Notes under the pieces: model-generated
Seen by the model: only the letters and a program-made list of their open reading frames with translations
Databases searched by the model: none
Told to the model about the DNA's origin: nothing
NCBI GenBank assembly: GCA_020650975.1
Contig: JAIPMN010001558.1
Coordinates: forward strand, 1 to 34,390
Direction: 5' to 3'
Length of the DNA: 34,390 bases
DNA from: Apostichopus californicus
Lineage: Eukaryota; Echinodermata; Holothuroidea; Aspidochirotida; Stichopodidae
Made by a program: the position numbers and the translations under genes
Part shown: in pieces, positions 1 through 9,523 of the stretch
Numbering within the stretch: position 1 is the stretch's first letter
Layout: every line of letters starts with the position of its first letter

Positions 1-58
<58 letters not shown>

Positions 59-140
59 GCAAATTTATATAGCCCCAATATCCAGAGGAAAACCAATGCT
101 CAGTGGCGCTAGTGCTCAGGGAAGGCAGTCTTTATCTATA
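1..140 (-). repeat. AAT microsatellite with LINE 3'-tail-like sequence
   Basis: Positions 1-57 are a pure AAT trinucleotide run, cut by the window edge. It is followed by AAATGCAAATTTATATAGCC. A closely similar junction (AATAATAA then ACATTTATATAGC) marks the 3' end of the LINE fragment near 31005, so this is probably the microsatellite tail and 3'UTR of a related non-LTR element read on the minus strand. No coding remnant is visible to its right. The right boundary is approximate. Confidence 0.45.
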
Positions 141-3100
141 TATGTGGCCTAATGCTTCCAATAGTCTAATTGAAGGTTTATCTTAGCACATGTTGTTAGG
201 TTTTTACGGGCTACCAACAACCCATTCGACTTCCGTATTTCGCTTTCCAGTGCCCCTTCCCGCTACATAGCTTACAATCCTGGAACTGGAATAGCTTCAT
301 GATACAACTTGCCGGCTTAAGTAGAATGATCTCCTGAAAGAAATACATACCAGACTAATACCAGGTGAACGTTACACCTCTAGCAAGTAAAACATTGATT
401 GTCTAGATTTCAGTTTCTTAACAACGGTATTTAAATACTTTCAGAAAAGGCAAAATTATATTCGTCCACAGCTGCATTCTAATATACACTAAGGCTTCCA
501 AACGGCATATTTCCGAGCTGCCTCTTGTAACTGGAGAAATCTTGCATGTTTCAAACTACGGGGGCGTTGATATCCGTAACTAAGTATAGTCTATACCTGT
601 CGTCCCTCACGACGAAGGCGTTTAGCCGATAACCAAATTATAATAATTACCTGTGAAGAAGTCTGTCTGTCTCAACAAAACAACGGTTTTTCCCGCTCAC
701 ACAGACTGCAGTATCGAATAAATGTCGACCTCAATGTTGGCTCCGATCGAGCGAATATATCCTATCAAGATTACCAAACTAGTCAACTACTTCCTCCGTA
801 TTTGTGACGGACCCAAAAATGTGTTTTCTTTAGTTTGTAGCCTATGTGGTTTTATATTTTAGTTTATTACAGTTTGTAATTGACCTATAAACTGTAGCAA
901 TGTAAACGCGCGTTACTGTTATTATATTATATGGTAAATTTACTGCCGTGAGCTATTATGACTTCAATTTCATCATGTTGTGAAATTAACAAATACAAGG
1001 AAAATTCAGGCACGGTTATAAAACTTGCTGCAGAACAAACCAAATACAAGAATAACGAATTAAGACAGCAACCAGGCACGATCGGAGCAGCCTCGACAGC
1101 TGGGATGTAAGGGGATCATGTGACAAATACTAATCGGGGCTTACGGATCACACGGCCGGGTGGAGGTGCTTGTTGTTTTGAACAAACTCCTCTTTGTGAC
1201 CTTTTTTCTACATTTTATACTGGTGAAGTAAACAGGCCCAGTTAACCTAGGAAGTCCTAAATGCTAGAAATGACCCTGCCATGCTATCAACATGGAATAA
1301 GTCAAATGGACACTGTTACTTTAAAGCTCATCAGCCTGGGCTCAACTTTTCAGGCATGCTAAACATGTTTTTTCTTGAAATTTGAGAAAGAGTGACTATT
1401 ATTTTTCTTTATGGCATATTTTGGTGGCAATAATGATGATATTTAATTTTGCATGAGACGATCCATTTTGAGTAACACTGAATCATGATAACAGGATAGT
1501 TTTCCCTTCCACATTTTTACTGTCCTAAACCTGTCCACTGCATCAATTAAAGGAGCGATTAATTCACAAACTGTTTTATCTAGCGCTAAGTGTCAATGTA
1601 TACCAAGTTAGAGGCCTGATCTTCCGATTAACAGAGGCTACTTCGGGGCTGACTGGGAAAGTATAAACACCGAGGTCAATACTCGCTAAGTTAACTCGCC
1701 GTATTTTTCACTCACGCCCTCCAAATTTCGTTCTTGTTTTGATAATTTATGCGCAAGAGACACTACTACAGCATGTGTGCATATGTCCGTACGTACTGTA
1801 TACATATTACCAACACCTACAGTTTCACTCCAGGATCGATTGGATAAACCGCAACACAGCTGTATATGTTTCTGCCTATCATGCAGTAAGGTTGGCTTAC
1901 GTATTATATGTCCAGAAACTTGAACCTATTAAGATTTCATGCTGGATTTGGATTCGTGCTTGGAACCAGATATTCTTGGATTGTAAGGTTGTTTGGTTGA
2001 AAAATAACCCGTTTCGTATATAGAGGTGAGTGTCAGGGGATGAACAACTGTTTTTCTGCATTCTTTTGAACGTTTGACTGAGCTTTGACTTCACTGTAGT
2101 GTGACAGTTCAGTACAGGTACGTACGAAGCCGTCTGTCATATTCCATGGCTTAGTTAGTGTTACCAAGCAATAATGTGATGTAGGCTATTTATATTTATA
2201 ACCTTGTATGAGTTCTGTAAATTTTTATTTTAAAGGGTCTACATTGATACAAAACTACTGACAACTCGTGCCGTTAGGATGACCGTAACCATTTTGATAT
2301 ACAGTAACTGTCAAAAGGGTAGCCTATGAATATAACTGTCATTGTGACATGACAACAGCATTGGTCTAGGCCTAACTAAGTTAGCCATAGGCCTAGACCG
2401 ACTTTAGAAGTTCAGTTAGGGTCAACCCCTGTCCAATCCAACCACACTTTTGACAGGAGACTGATGTAGCATAGCTAGGCGACATTTAGCCATAATGCTA
2501 GGGGGGTGTGTCATTCCGCCATCGGTACAGTAGTTTCTGACAGAAAATATGCTCTTTCCGCCATAGAAAAAGTGCCATTCCATCATGTTAGTTGTTACCG
2601 CCATGGCGAAAAAGCACATTTTGTATGGCAGAAAGAGAACATAAATGTCTGGGCATTGTATATGCACTGTATATTGCTTCGCTTCATTCTACCTAGGCCA
2701 GCAAAATCCACAAAATCGGTCATTTAAATCGTCAATCAGAATTGGACATGTATTTCAATAAACAGTCAGCCTAATTGAATTCGATTTTATCAACCAACTA
2801 TTATATATTTGAAGACTAGACATAAAAAACTAGGCTAGGCTAAGTAATCTGTAGACCTGCACTGATGTAGTACAAAGGTTTTACTTGTAGCCTAGCTACC
2901 TTACAAATGTATCGAAAGATAAATTTTAAGTTTTGTGTTAGGCAAGCCTACGTTAAACATAGGCTGGGCTTGTTTGTACATAAGGCTAATGAAGACCTAT
3001 CTTAGATCGGTAGGCTGTTGTGGAGTCAACTTGTCATAGTTTGTAGTAGTAAAACTAAAAGAGACACAGATGGACTGTTGTTCCCATGAATTAACCTCCT

Positions 3101-3521
3101 CCCTCTTTCATCCTTCTCCCTGCCCCTCGAACCTCTCTCTTAATCCTTTCTAATATATCAACATTCACAGGGTTTTTTCCCTCATCCCATTTCCTTCCTC
3201 TTCACCTCCATATTTATTAATTACATCAAATGGTTACGCCCCTCAGAGTTTATCTTCATAGCCCGAAATCCTCTAATCACTCTTTCCTCTCATTTTACCA
3301 CTCATTTGTTTCCAAACACAAGGATGAAGACTTGATCAAGTCTAACTATGACATCATCCAACCAAATATGGTTCATTTGTGTTTCTTTATGTATTTTTTA
3401 TTCTCTGTTACAACTGTAGTAAGTTGTGGTTTGCAGATATTGAATCTAAAATAAATATTTATATATACAGTAATTGAAAACGTAATGAGTTGGAAAATCC
3501 AGAACAGTGAAAAAACTTCCA
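141..3521. other. 5' flank or first-intron DNA, no gene recognised
   Basis: No exon could be supported here. A CpG-preserving patch lies at about 470-790 and a smaller one at 1075-1165. The latter contains ATCATGTGAC at 1114-1123, which has an E-box-like core. Either could belong to the promoter or a non-coding first exon of MADD, but no start site can be fixed from sequence. A CT-rich stretch lies at about 3090-3215. Short open frames here (for example 1739-2023 on +) have no recognisable homology or codon signal. Confidence 0.4.
470..790. promoter_or_regulatory. CpG-preserving patch, candidate upstream regulatory region
   Basis: About 18 CpG dinucleotides fall within roughly 320 bp of otherwise AT-rich, CpG-poor sequence, including a dense run near 600-630 (GTCGTCCCTCACGACGAAGG). 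Such patches often mark promoters or enhancers protected from methylation. It lies about 8 kb upstream of the MADD start codon on the same side. The promoter role is inference; no TATA box or initiator was identified. Confidence 0.25.
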
Positions 3522-3592
3522 GCCTCCACCAGGATTCGAACCCGGGCCTCCCGCTTTATATGCGGACACCCTAACCACTAGACTATGGACGC
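3522..3592 (-). tRNA. tRNA-like gene or tRNA-derived SINE head, probably a pseudogene
   Basis: Read on the minus strand this 71-nt unit has a tRNA layout: acceptor GCGTCCA against TGGAGGC with one G-G mismatch, an A box (TAGTCTAGTGGTTAGG), an anticodon stem TCCGC/GCGGG around the 7-nt loop ATATAAA, and a B box (GGTTCGAATCC). Six T residues follow the 3' end within 12 nt (complement of 3510-3515), a possible Pol III terminator. The loop would give anticodon AUA (Tyr), but the body resembles Glu/Asp-type tRNAs, no intron is present, and the T stem has a C-U mismatch. A functional tRNA-Tyr is therefore unlikely. It is best read as a tRNA pseudogene or the head of a SINE. Confidence 0.6.
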
Positions 3593-5160
3593 TGATTGTA
3601 TGTCCAGAGGTTTGAAACCGTAAGGAAGGTCGTAATTCCACTGTAGACGCTTGTCACCTGTATCAAACAATACAAGTTCTGTTTTGGTGACATATTTTGC
3701 CTTACTCTAGAGATGAAACATGTTGCTAACCAACTCGAAATCATTTGTGATTCCTAAAGCCGAATCATAAATATATATTACCTCTTAACATGACATGATG
3801 ACATTGGTTTCAGTGTCAATACTGTTAACATTCTACTTCAAACGGAAATTTGAAAGAAAAACTGATAGCAAAAATAAAAGGTTCCAGATCCTAGTGGCAT
3901 TATGACTTCACAGATCATGTATAAAATGACAGCTCCCAGGTCTACATGACTTTTAAACTCTAGGATAGATCTCCAAAACAGAACAAGATCTTGCTTTATA
4001 TAGCAAGTTTGCCAGTTGTTCTTCACAAAGATCTAGCTGTCATATATACAGGTTATTCCGTGTCAAATCATGGATGGCTGTTGCTGCGCACCCTCTCCAA
4101 AAATTCCCAAATTTTGTGTATGATTGGAACACCATGAAATAATATTCTGAAAATTTCAGTTGCATTGCTTTACAATTGGCCGATTTATCACACTTTGAAA
4201 TTCCGCAATTTTTCGCCACTGTGTCATTTTGGCATTTTCTTGACTTTTGAGGTCTCATTTCTCAGCAATTAAACATCCTACTACCTTTCTATTACAGATT
4301 CATATAGAGTACATATCCCATAGAACAGGAATATAACAAATTAGGCTACAAATTCAAGTGTAGTTGGGTCAACTTAAAAAGTGTTGAATTTTGTACTTTT
4401 CACTAAAAAATGTGCTATTTTAAGTGATGAATTGCTCCTAAACCATTGCTTCAGGGTACTTGATTCTTTCAGAGGTTATTATGTCTAGTACAAACAATAC
4501 AAAATAATGATAACAACGCTTTCATATACAGTACAGTAAGCTAAGTATGATGGATTGGTTGTGTCCTCTAAAGTTAATCCCAGAAGGTCTTTCTGCAGTC
4601 AGATTTATCGCAGTAGAGTGCAGATATATGCACTCATGCTGAACGTGCTTCTTGGCTTATACATTAGTGCAGTAGTCTCCAAAATATGCTCATATTGGTT
4701 GAATATAGGTTTGTAATGATACACGGTTCAAATTTTATGTAGCAGTTCTGAAGGCTGTGAAGTTTGTCCCTGATATAAAAATATTTCAGTTTCTCATGTT
4801 GCGAGTATACTGGTTGACTGCAGACTTTACACACCAGTGTGAATTTGAGAAATTTAGCTGAAATTGGATGCTAAGAAATTCAAGGTAAAATGTTAGTTTT
4901 GTGGCACAATAGTTCTGTCATCATTTCCCATGATTGGCCAAAAAAGAAAAAAAAAGAAGGGACCTCCTGTTAGATTTCAGAGGGCAGAAAGTTTTCAGAT
5001 CGTAGGAGAGTTTGGTTAATTACTGTATTATTATGCAAATTTATGATAAACTTGCTACACAAATGACGCTTGTAATGAAATTATGTAAAGCTGTCTTGTA
5101 TGTGTTTTATTAAAGCTAATCTCAATATACTTTAGTTTCCATCATGTACACACACATTTA
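3593..5160. other. AT-rich non-coding DNA
   Basis: No gene or element with definable ends was seen. The stretch near 4050-4260 (beginning TTATTCCGTGTCAAATCATG) has a different texture and may be a decayed mobile element, but no terminal repeats or target duplications were found. Confidence 0.4.
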
Positions 5161-5388
5161 GGAGTGTTAACTCAGTGGTTAATGCCGATGCCTTCCAATC
5201 ATAAGGTCCCCAGTTTGAGTCACTCCAAGATTAATGTATGTCGTCCAGTTACAGAGTTGTTGACAATTGACAATTCATAATCATGGATGATGTTAAAATA
5301 TGAATGTCAGAGACTGACTTTGATAAGCTTGCGGCTCTGATAAGCCAATGAGGCTTCTTCGCGAGTTCCTGCTTGCAGGAGGATCTAA
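5161..5388 (+). mobile_element. tRNA-derived SINE, copy 1 (plus orientation)
   Basis: The 5' head, GGAGTGTTAACTCAGTGGTT onward, is tRNA-like, with an A-box region (TAACTCAGTGGTTAA) and a degenerate B box (GTTTGAGTCACTCC); GGAGTG and CACTCC can pair as an acceptor stem. A body of about 160 nt follows and ends GCAGGAGGATCTAA. The same sequence recurs in reverse complement at 5801-6030 with only scattered differences, which defines both ends. SINEs of this type depend on LINE machinery. No convincing target duplication was found. Confidence 0.8.
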
Positions 5389-5499
5389 AATACATAGAAA
5401 TACATATAGTGGACTCATGAAACTGTCACTCCACATGAACTCTGCATGCATGTGTAATGTGTGACCATGCTGTTTGGCATACATGCATGCTGGTCATGG

Positions 5500-6440
5500 A
5501 ACTTAGTGTAAATACAGTTAAACATGATACTTTGATTCACTACCAGTAACTTGCTGTACATGTCATATCAGTGACCATGCTGTCATTTAGCTACAGCTCA
5601 CAAGCCATTGACTATGTACAGTGACAGTACAGTGTGACGCACTGGTGTACTGTACCTTACAGTGACAGTACATACAATATCCCACACTGTCGATCCTGCT
5701 GTGACAGCTCTAACTGTGTGACATGACAGTGGCCATACATGTAGTGACAATCTAGTGTAACACATTCAGTGGCAGTGCATATGTATGTATACATGTATGT
5801 TAGATCCTCCTGCAAGCAGGAACTCGCGAAGAAGCCTCATTGGCTTATCAAAGCCGCAAGCTGACCGAAGTCAGTCTCTTAGATTCATATTTAACGTCCA
5901 TGATTATGAATTGTCAATTGTCAATTGTCAACAACTCTGTAACTGGACGACATACATTAACCTTGGAGTGACTCGAACTGGGGACCAAATGATTGGAAGG
6001 CACCGGCGTTAACCACTGAGCTGACACTCCTTAACTGTGCAACATCACACTGTACATAGTGACCATGAGGTGTAATGTAGTTCTTCATACATGACATGCC
6101 AGGGACCATGTAATGATAATGTAGACTTGTGACACACCACCAGTGACCCTACAGTACAATGACCTTACAGCATGACATCCCCAGTGACCAGAAGCACATA
6201 CCAACTGTCCAGTATTTATGCCATTGACCACATGTGATGACAATACATTGAGCCATACATGTACACAATGAGCATACAGTGAGGATGCCCCAGTGACCGT
6301 GAGCTATAGATACCAAAGTGCAGTGTTATAGCCAGTGCCCATGTAACGTCCGTACAGTGTGATACTGTACACCATAATTAGTGACCATTCCATGACACAC
6401 CAGTGAGTGACCATGCCCTCACAGGTTGTTGTACCCTGTG
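5500..6440. repeat. Decayed CAGTGACC-type minisatellite
   Basis: The motif CAGTGACC or CAGTGACA, often followed by ATG or a nearby TACATG/GTACAG, recurs irregularly every 20-60 bp (for example near 5567, 5617, 5661, 6058, 6151, 6180, 6293 and 6407). Spacing and sequence have drifted too far to define one unit. SINE copy 2 sits inside the array, so it interrupts an older repeat. Confidence 0.5.
5801..6030 (-). mobile_element. tRNA-derived SINE, copy 2 (minus orientation)
   Basis: This is the reverse complement of the SINE at 5161-5388, over essentially its full length. Its B box reads closer to consensus on the minus strand (GTTCGAGTCACTCC) than in copy 1. The two copies face each other across about 410 bp and form a large inverted repeat. 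A single-stranded transcript across both could fold into a near-perfect duplex of about 230 bp. Confidence 0.8.
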
Positions 6441-7698
6441 TATAGTATTCCTGGACTGTTCTTAACTTGTGATAAACCTTGTACCCAGTGTTGTCAATAA
6501 TCAATACCAATATACACTTATAGCATCATACTAGGCTTTCAGATCAATAATATGTCACAAAACAGTGACAACCTGCTCGATGAAAGAGCTCTTTACTCAA
6601 TCAGATTTCTTTCACTAATTGATACCACAGAGTTTCACTGAAAAGCCCATTGTGTACACCACGTGCTATTAAACTGTTTTACTGTATATATAGTACAACC
6701 ATGGATTGTAATACAAATACAGTACTAGCAAACCCTGCATCTGAAATGTAAATATAAATCTAGGGTAAATAAATGCAATGACATACTAGTAGAACTTGTT
6801 TTATGCCTCTAGGATCGAAATGTCAGGCTCGCTTGCTTTTACACGAGTAATTAAATTGAATGAAAAATCTAACTTGCGGTTTGATTTTGTCTAATTGTGA
6901 TTTTAAAATTCATCAGTGTTTCTGTCAAATATGCTAAAAAAAGTCAAATAATGGTCACTCATGATCTGTCTTATCTAACCATTTTTTTTGTTTTACAACA
7001 AATTGAAATTGTTTTTTTGTTTTATCACTGACTCCTGTAGTTCTCTGACTAGGCCGGTACTCGATATATCTGCATGGGAATATTTGAAGGGTCAGTAATT
7101 TCCAGGAATGTAAAGTTCTACAGGTGCATTTTGAAAACTATTTGAAATTTTAGCAATTAGCTGCGATTTAGGGATCAACACTGGTGACTTGGTTCCATTT
7201 TCAAAATTTCCTGCAAGTTTACAAGTTTAAATACACACGGCTCATAAGTTCTGTCTGTGTTCTAATTATGCAGGTACTGTACTCTCCAATTTAAACTCAA
7301 GTACTGTATGCACAATTGGTCTGCAAAATAAATGGAAGGTCAGTGAGGTTAATATTAAGTGATTATGTCAGTGAAATTTGTAACTTAAAAGTACTGTAGT
7401 CAGTGTAGTGTAATCACACTGTACATCATACTGTACTGTACTGTACTTCCATACAGTGTAGTAGGTTATATTGCATGGATCATAAAATCTCTAAAACTGG
7501 CTCCAGCCTACGATGTACAATTAAACTATGCATGCATAGTGCATACAAAAAGGCCATGAAATTGAGTCATCACATAACAATGGCATTAATTGCCTCTCTC
7601 TCTAATTTATAAGCAATAGCTGCACTTAATGAATGGTCACCCCAAGCCCTGCAAACAGCCAAACAACATTGTTGTTGTACTGTTATGAATAGGGATGC
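6441..7698. other. AT-rich non-coding DNA with a short hammerhead-like relic
   Basis: No gene was seen. The only recognisable piece is at 6805-6828, where GCCTCTAGGATCGAAATGTC followed by AGGC matches the 3' half of the motif at 32620-32658. Both copies continue shortly afterwards into TTTTACAC, so the relationship extends beyond the core. TACTGTA-type words cluster at 7390-7450. Confidence 0.45.
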
Positions 7699-8083
7699 TT
7701 AAAGGGTGTGAACTTTGAAGACTCGTGCAAAAAGAAACGTTTATCGTTTAATGCCGGTAATCTGACCTAGTTTCGAATGAGGTGTAACAGAAGTGTTAGA
7801 CACCACCATCGATCCCAGAAAATACGCACACAGCTTAATTACCTTAATTACCTACCTTAATTAGACACTAGTGTATGTCAGTCAGTACATACAGCTGCGG
7901 TCAACACCCACAGCACAGTGTACAAACGTTACATGTCCAGTTAAAGATAACAAGGTATCACATTTCATTACTGTCTGCATTTTGTACAGTAGCGACAAGC
8001 AGAAAACTTCACTTGCGAGCAACGGAAAGTTAACTTTTTCAGAGCGCGGCACACGGTTTGGGGCGAGTCTTCAATGCCTTTAA
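7699..8083 (+). mobile_element. TTAA-flanked MITE, copy 1
   Basis: A 377-bp element (7703-8079) is bounded on both sides by TTAA (7699-7702 and 8080-8083). Its ends are inverted: the left begins AGGGTGTGAACTTTGAAGAC and the right, reverse complemented, begins AGGCATTGAAGACTCGCC, sharing the block TTGAAGACTCG. A second copy lies inverted at 21031-21397 with the same TTAA boundaries. TTAA target duplications are characteristic of piggyBac-type transposases, so this is probably a non-autonomous member mobilised in trans. It has no coding capacity; the 70-codon open frame inside it is incidental. Confidence 0.8.
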
Positions 8084-8563
8084 GTGGATAGCTGCCTCCT
8101 AATATTTTAGCTAGTATTTGCAGTTAATATCGGTCACCCAAGTCCTAAAAAGGAGGAACCATTTTTGTTATCAGGTATTAAACAATGGAGGTACTTTATG
8201 AACAGTTACATGCCCATATTTAAATTCAAGTTAGATTGTAAATTATGCAAAGTCTGTGCTTTAAAGTGTTAAGACTCATTGGGCATGTCAAGTTTAAATT
8301 TGTTCATTCAAGTTGTATAAAGTTTTCATTACAATGAGGTATACCATTCATGTGTGCAAACAAGACAAACTGTATCCTTAGTACTTTATGACACCCATGT
8401 CAAAGGTTTATACTGCAGGATGCTATTCAGGGGCTGCAGTAACACACAGCCAGTCTGCATAGATCTATAGGTCAAAATCTTTTTGTGCTGGGCAGTTTCA
8501 TACAATAGTAGCAGGCTGCAGCAATTCTGTAGATAATTTTGTTTTCCCAAATTTTCTTTTCAG
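8084..8563. other. MADD: Intronic or flanking DNA before the first recognised exon
   Basis: No element was recognised. The right end carries a pyrimidine tract and AG (TTCCCAAATTTTCTTTTCAG at 8544-8563), a strong splice acceptor. This implies that an upstream non-coding exon exists somewhere to the left. Confidence 0.5.
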
Positions 8564-8870
8564 GATTTTGCCAGATGTAGGAAATAGAGAAGGCTGGCAG
8601 TATAGTACCATGTTCTGGTACCCAAGATGACATGGTCAGCAGATACAAGTATCATCACATCCCTCCAAGTTGAGAAAAAATTTAGAAAATATGAAAATTA
8701 CACTCCTTATATTCAGAGTCTTTGATCTATAAAGAAAAGTGCAATCTATTAAAACTTGCAATATTTTTTTATGGGATGTGTGAGTAGGGATGAACGTAAA
8801 GAGATATTAATCCAGGAGAATCAATCGTTTGCCCTGGACTTGGAGGAATTTCTTCAATCAGAAATCAGAA
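8564..8870 (+). other. MADD: Probable 5'UTR segment of the first coding exon of MADD
   Basis: The segment begins directly after the strong acceptor ending at 8563 and runs without another good acceptor to the start codon at 8871. An in-frame TAA at 8808-8810 closes the coding frame upstream, so the segment is untranslated in that frame. It contains upstream ATGs, including the minimal ATG-TAG at 8575-8580, which could dampen translation. The exact exon start needs transcript evidence; this is inference from splice-signal quality. Confidence 0.55.
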
Positions 8871-9523
8871 ATGGGGGATGCTTGCGGCAATAATAAGTAC
8901 TTTTGTCCCAGACTTTTGGACTACGTGATTCTAGTGGGAGCTAGGAAACCTAACAGTAACAATGACGTCGCCCAAACGCCGGAACTATTGAGACGGTACC
9001 CTCAGGAGGAGCACGCCGACTTTGTGCTGCCTCCGGACGTCGTCTTCTTTTGCCAGCCGGAAGGATGCCACACGGTCAGCCAGAAACGTTACAGTCTCCG
9101 ACAGAACACCTCTTTCGTCTTCACCCTGACGGACAAGGAGACGTCCAGGGTCAGATTTGGCATCTGTGTCAACTTTTACCGACCTTTCAGATCCGTGGAG
9201 AGAAAACTGAGTCACGTTCTAGACACGAGGAACGAGAAATTGAAACTGTCGTCCCGTCAGAACTCGAGCAGCAATGACGCCCTGAATGCGCAGGGAGACG
9301 ACATCGATGGAGAGGAGGATTCTCCGAAGACTCCCAAGAGCAGACGGAAACACAAGCAAGCGAAGAGAGTCCGAAACAACTCTCTCACCTCGCTCTGTAT
9401 CATCAGCCATCACCCCTTCATATCAACCTTCAGGGAGTGCCTGTTTATCTTGAAGAGATTAATCGACTCTTGCAACGAGAGGTCGAGCCGAAGGAAAGTT
9501 GGCGGTTCACGATCTACCTTCAG
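8871..9523 (+). CDS. MADD: MADD coding exon 1 (upstream DENN)
   Basis: Encodes residues 1-217 and two bases of Arg218. The start is the ATG at 8871, in good context (A at -3, G at +4). It is the first ATG after the in-frame stop at 8808 and lies ten codons before the conserved block FCPRLLDY, as in other MADD proteins. Further family signatures are [26 protein letters not shown] and [12 protein letters not shown] (GICVNFYR follows). A basic, Ser-rich, poorly conserved spacer (about residues 118-180) is shorter than in human MADD. Conservation resumes at [14 protein letters not shown] and [15 protein letters not shown]. The donor is CAG|GTGAGG, phase 2. GC content and CpG use are higher than in the surrounding introns. 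Confidence 0.96.

Noticed and set aside
1739-2023. 94-codon open frame as a gene
   Set aside because: It begins with a non-ATG codon, has no recognisable domain or splice context, and its residue composition looks like translated AT-rich DNA.
3459-3641. Small protein with SLVVRVSAYKAGGPGSNPGG
   Set aside because: This peptide is the translation of a tRNA-like sequence; such frames recur wherever tRNA-derived repeats lie and are not genes.
5293-6012. Two related small proteins sharing LDPPASRNSRRSLIGLS
   Set aside because: Both are translations of the same SINE body in its two orientations.
8829-8870. N-terminal extension of MADD starting MPWTWRN
   Set aside because: It would need a TTG start. 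The ATG at 8871 has a good context and matches the family's N-terminus; an in-frame stop lies at 8808.
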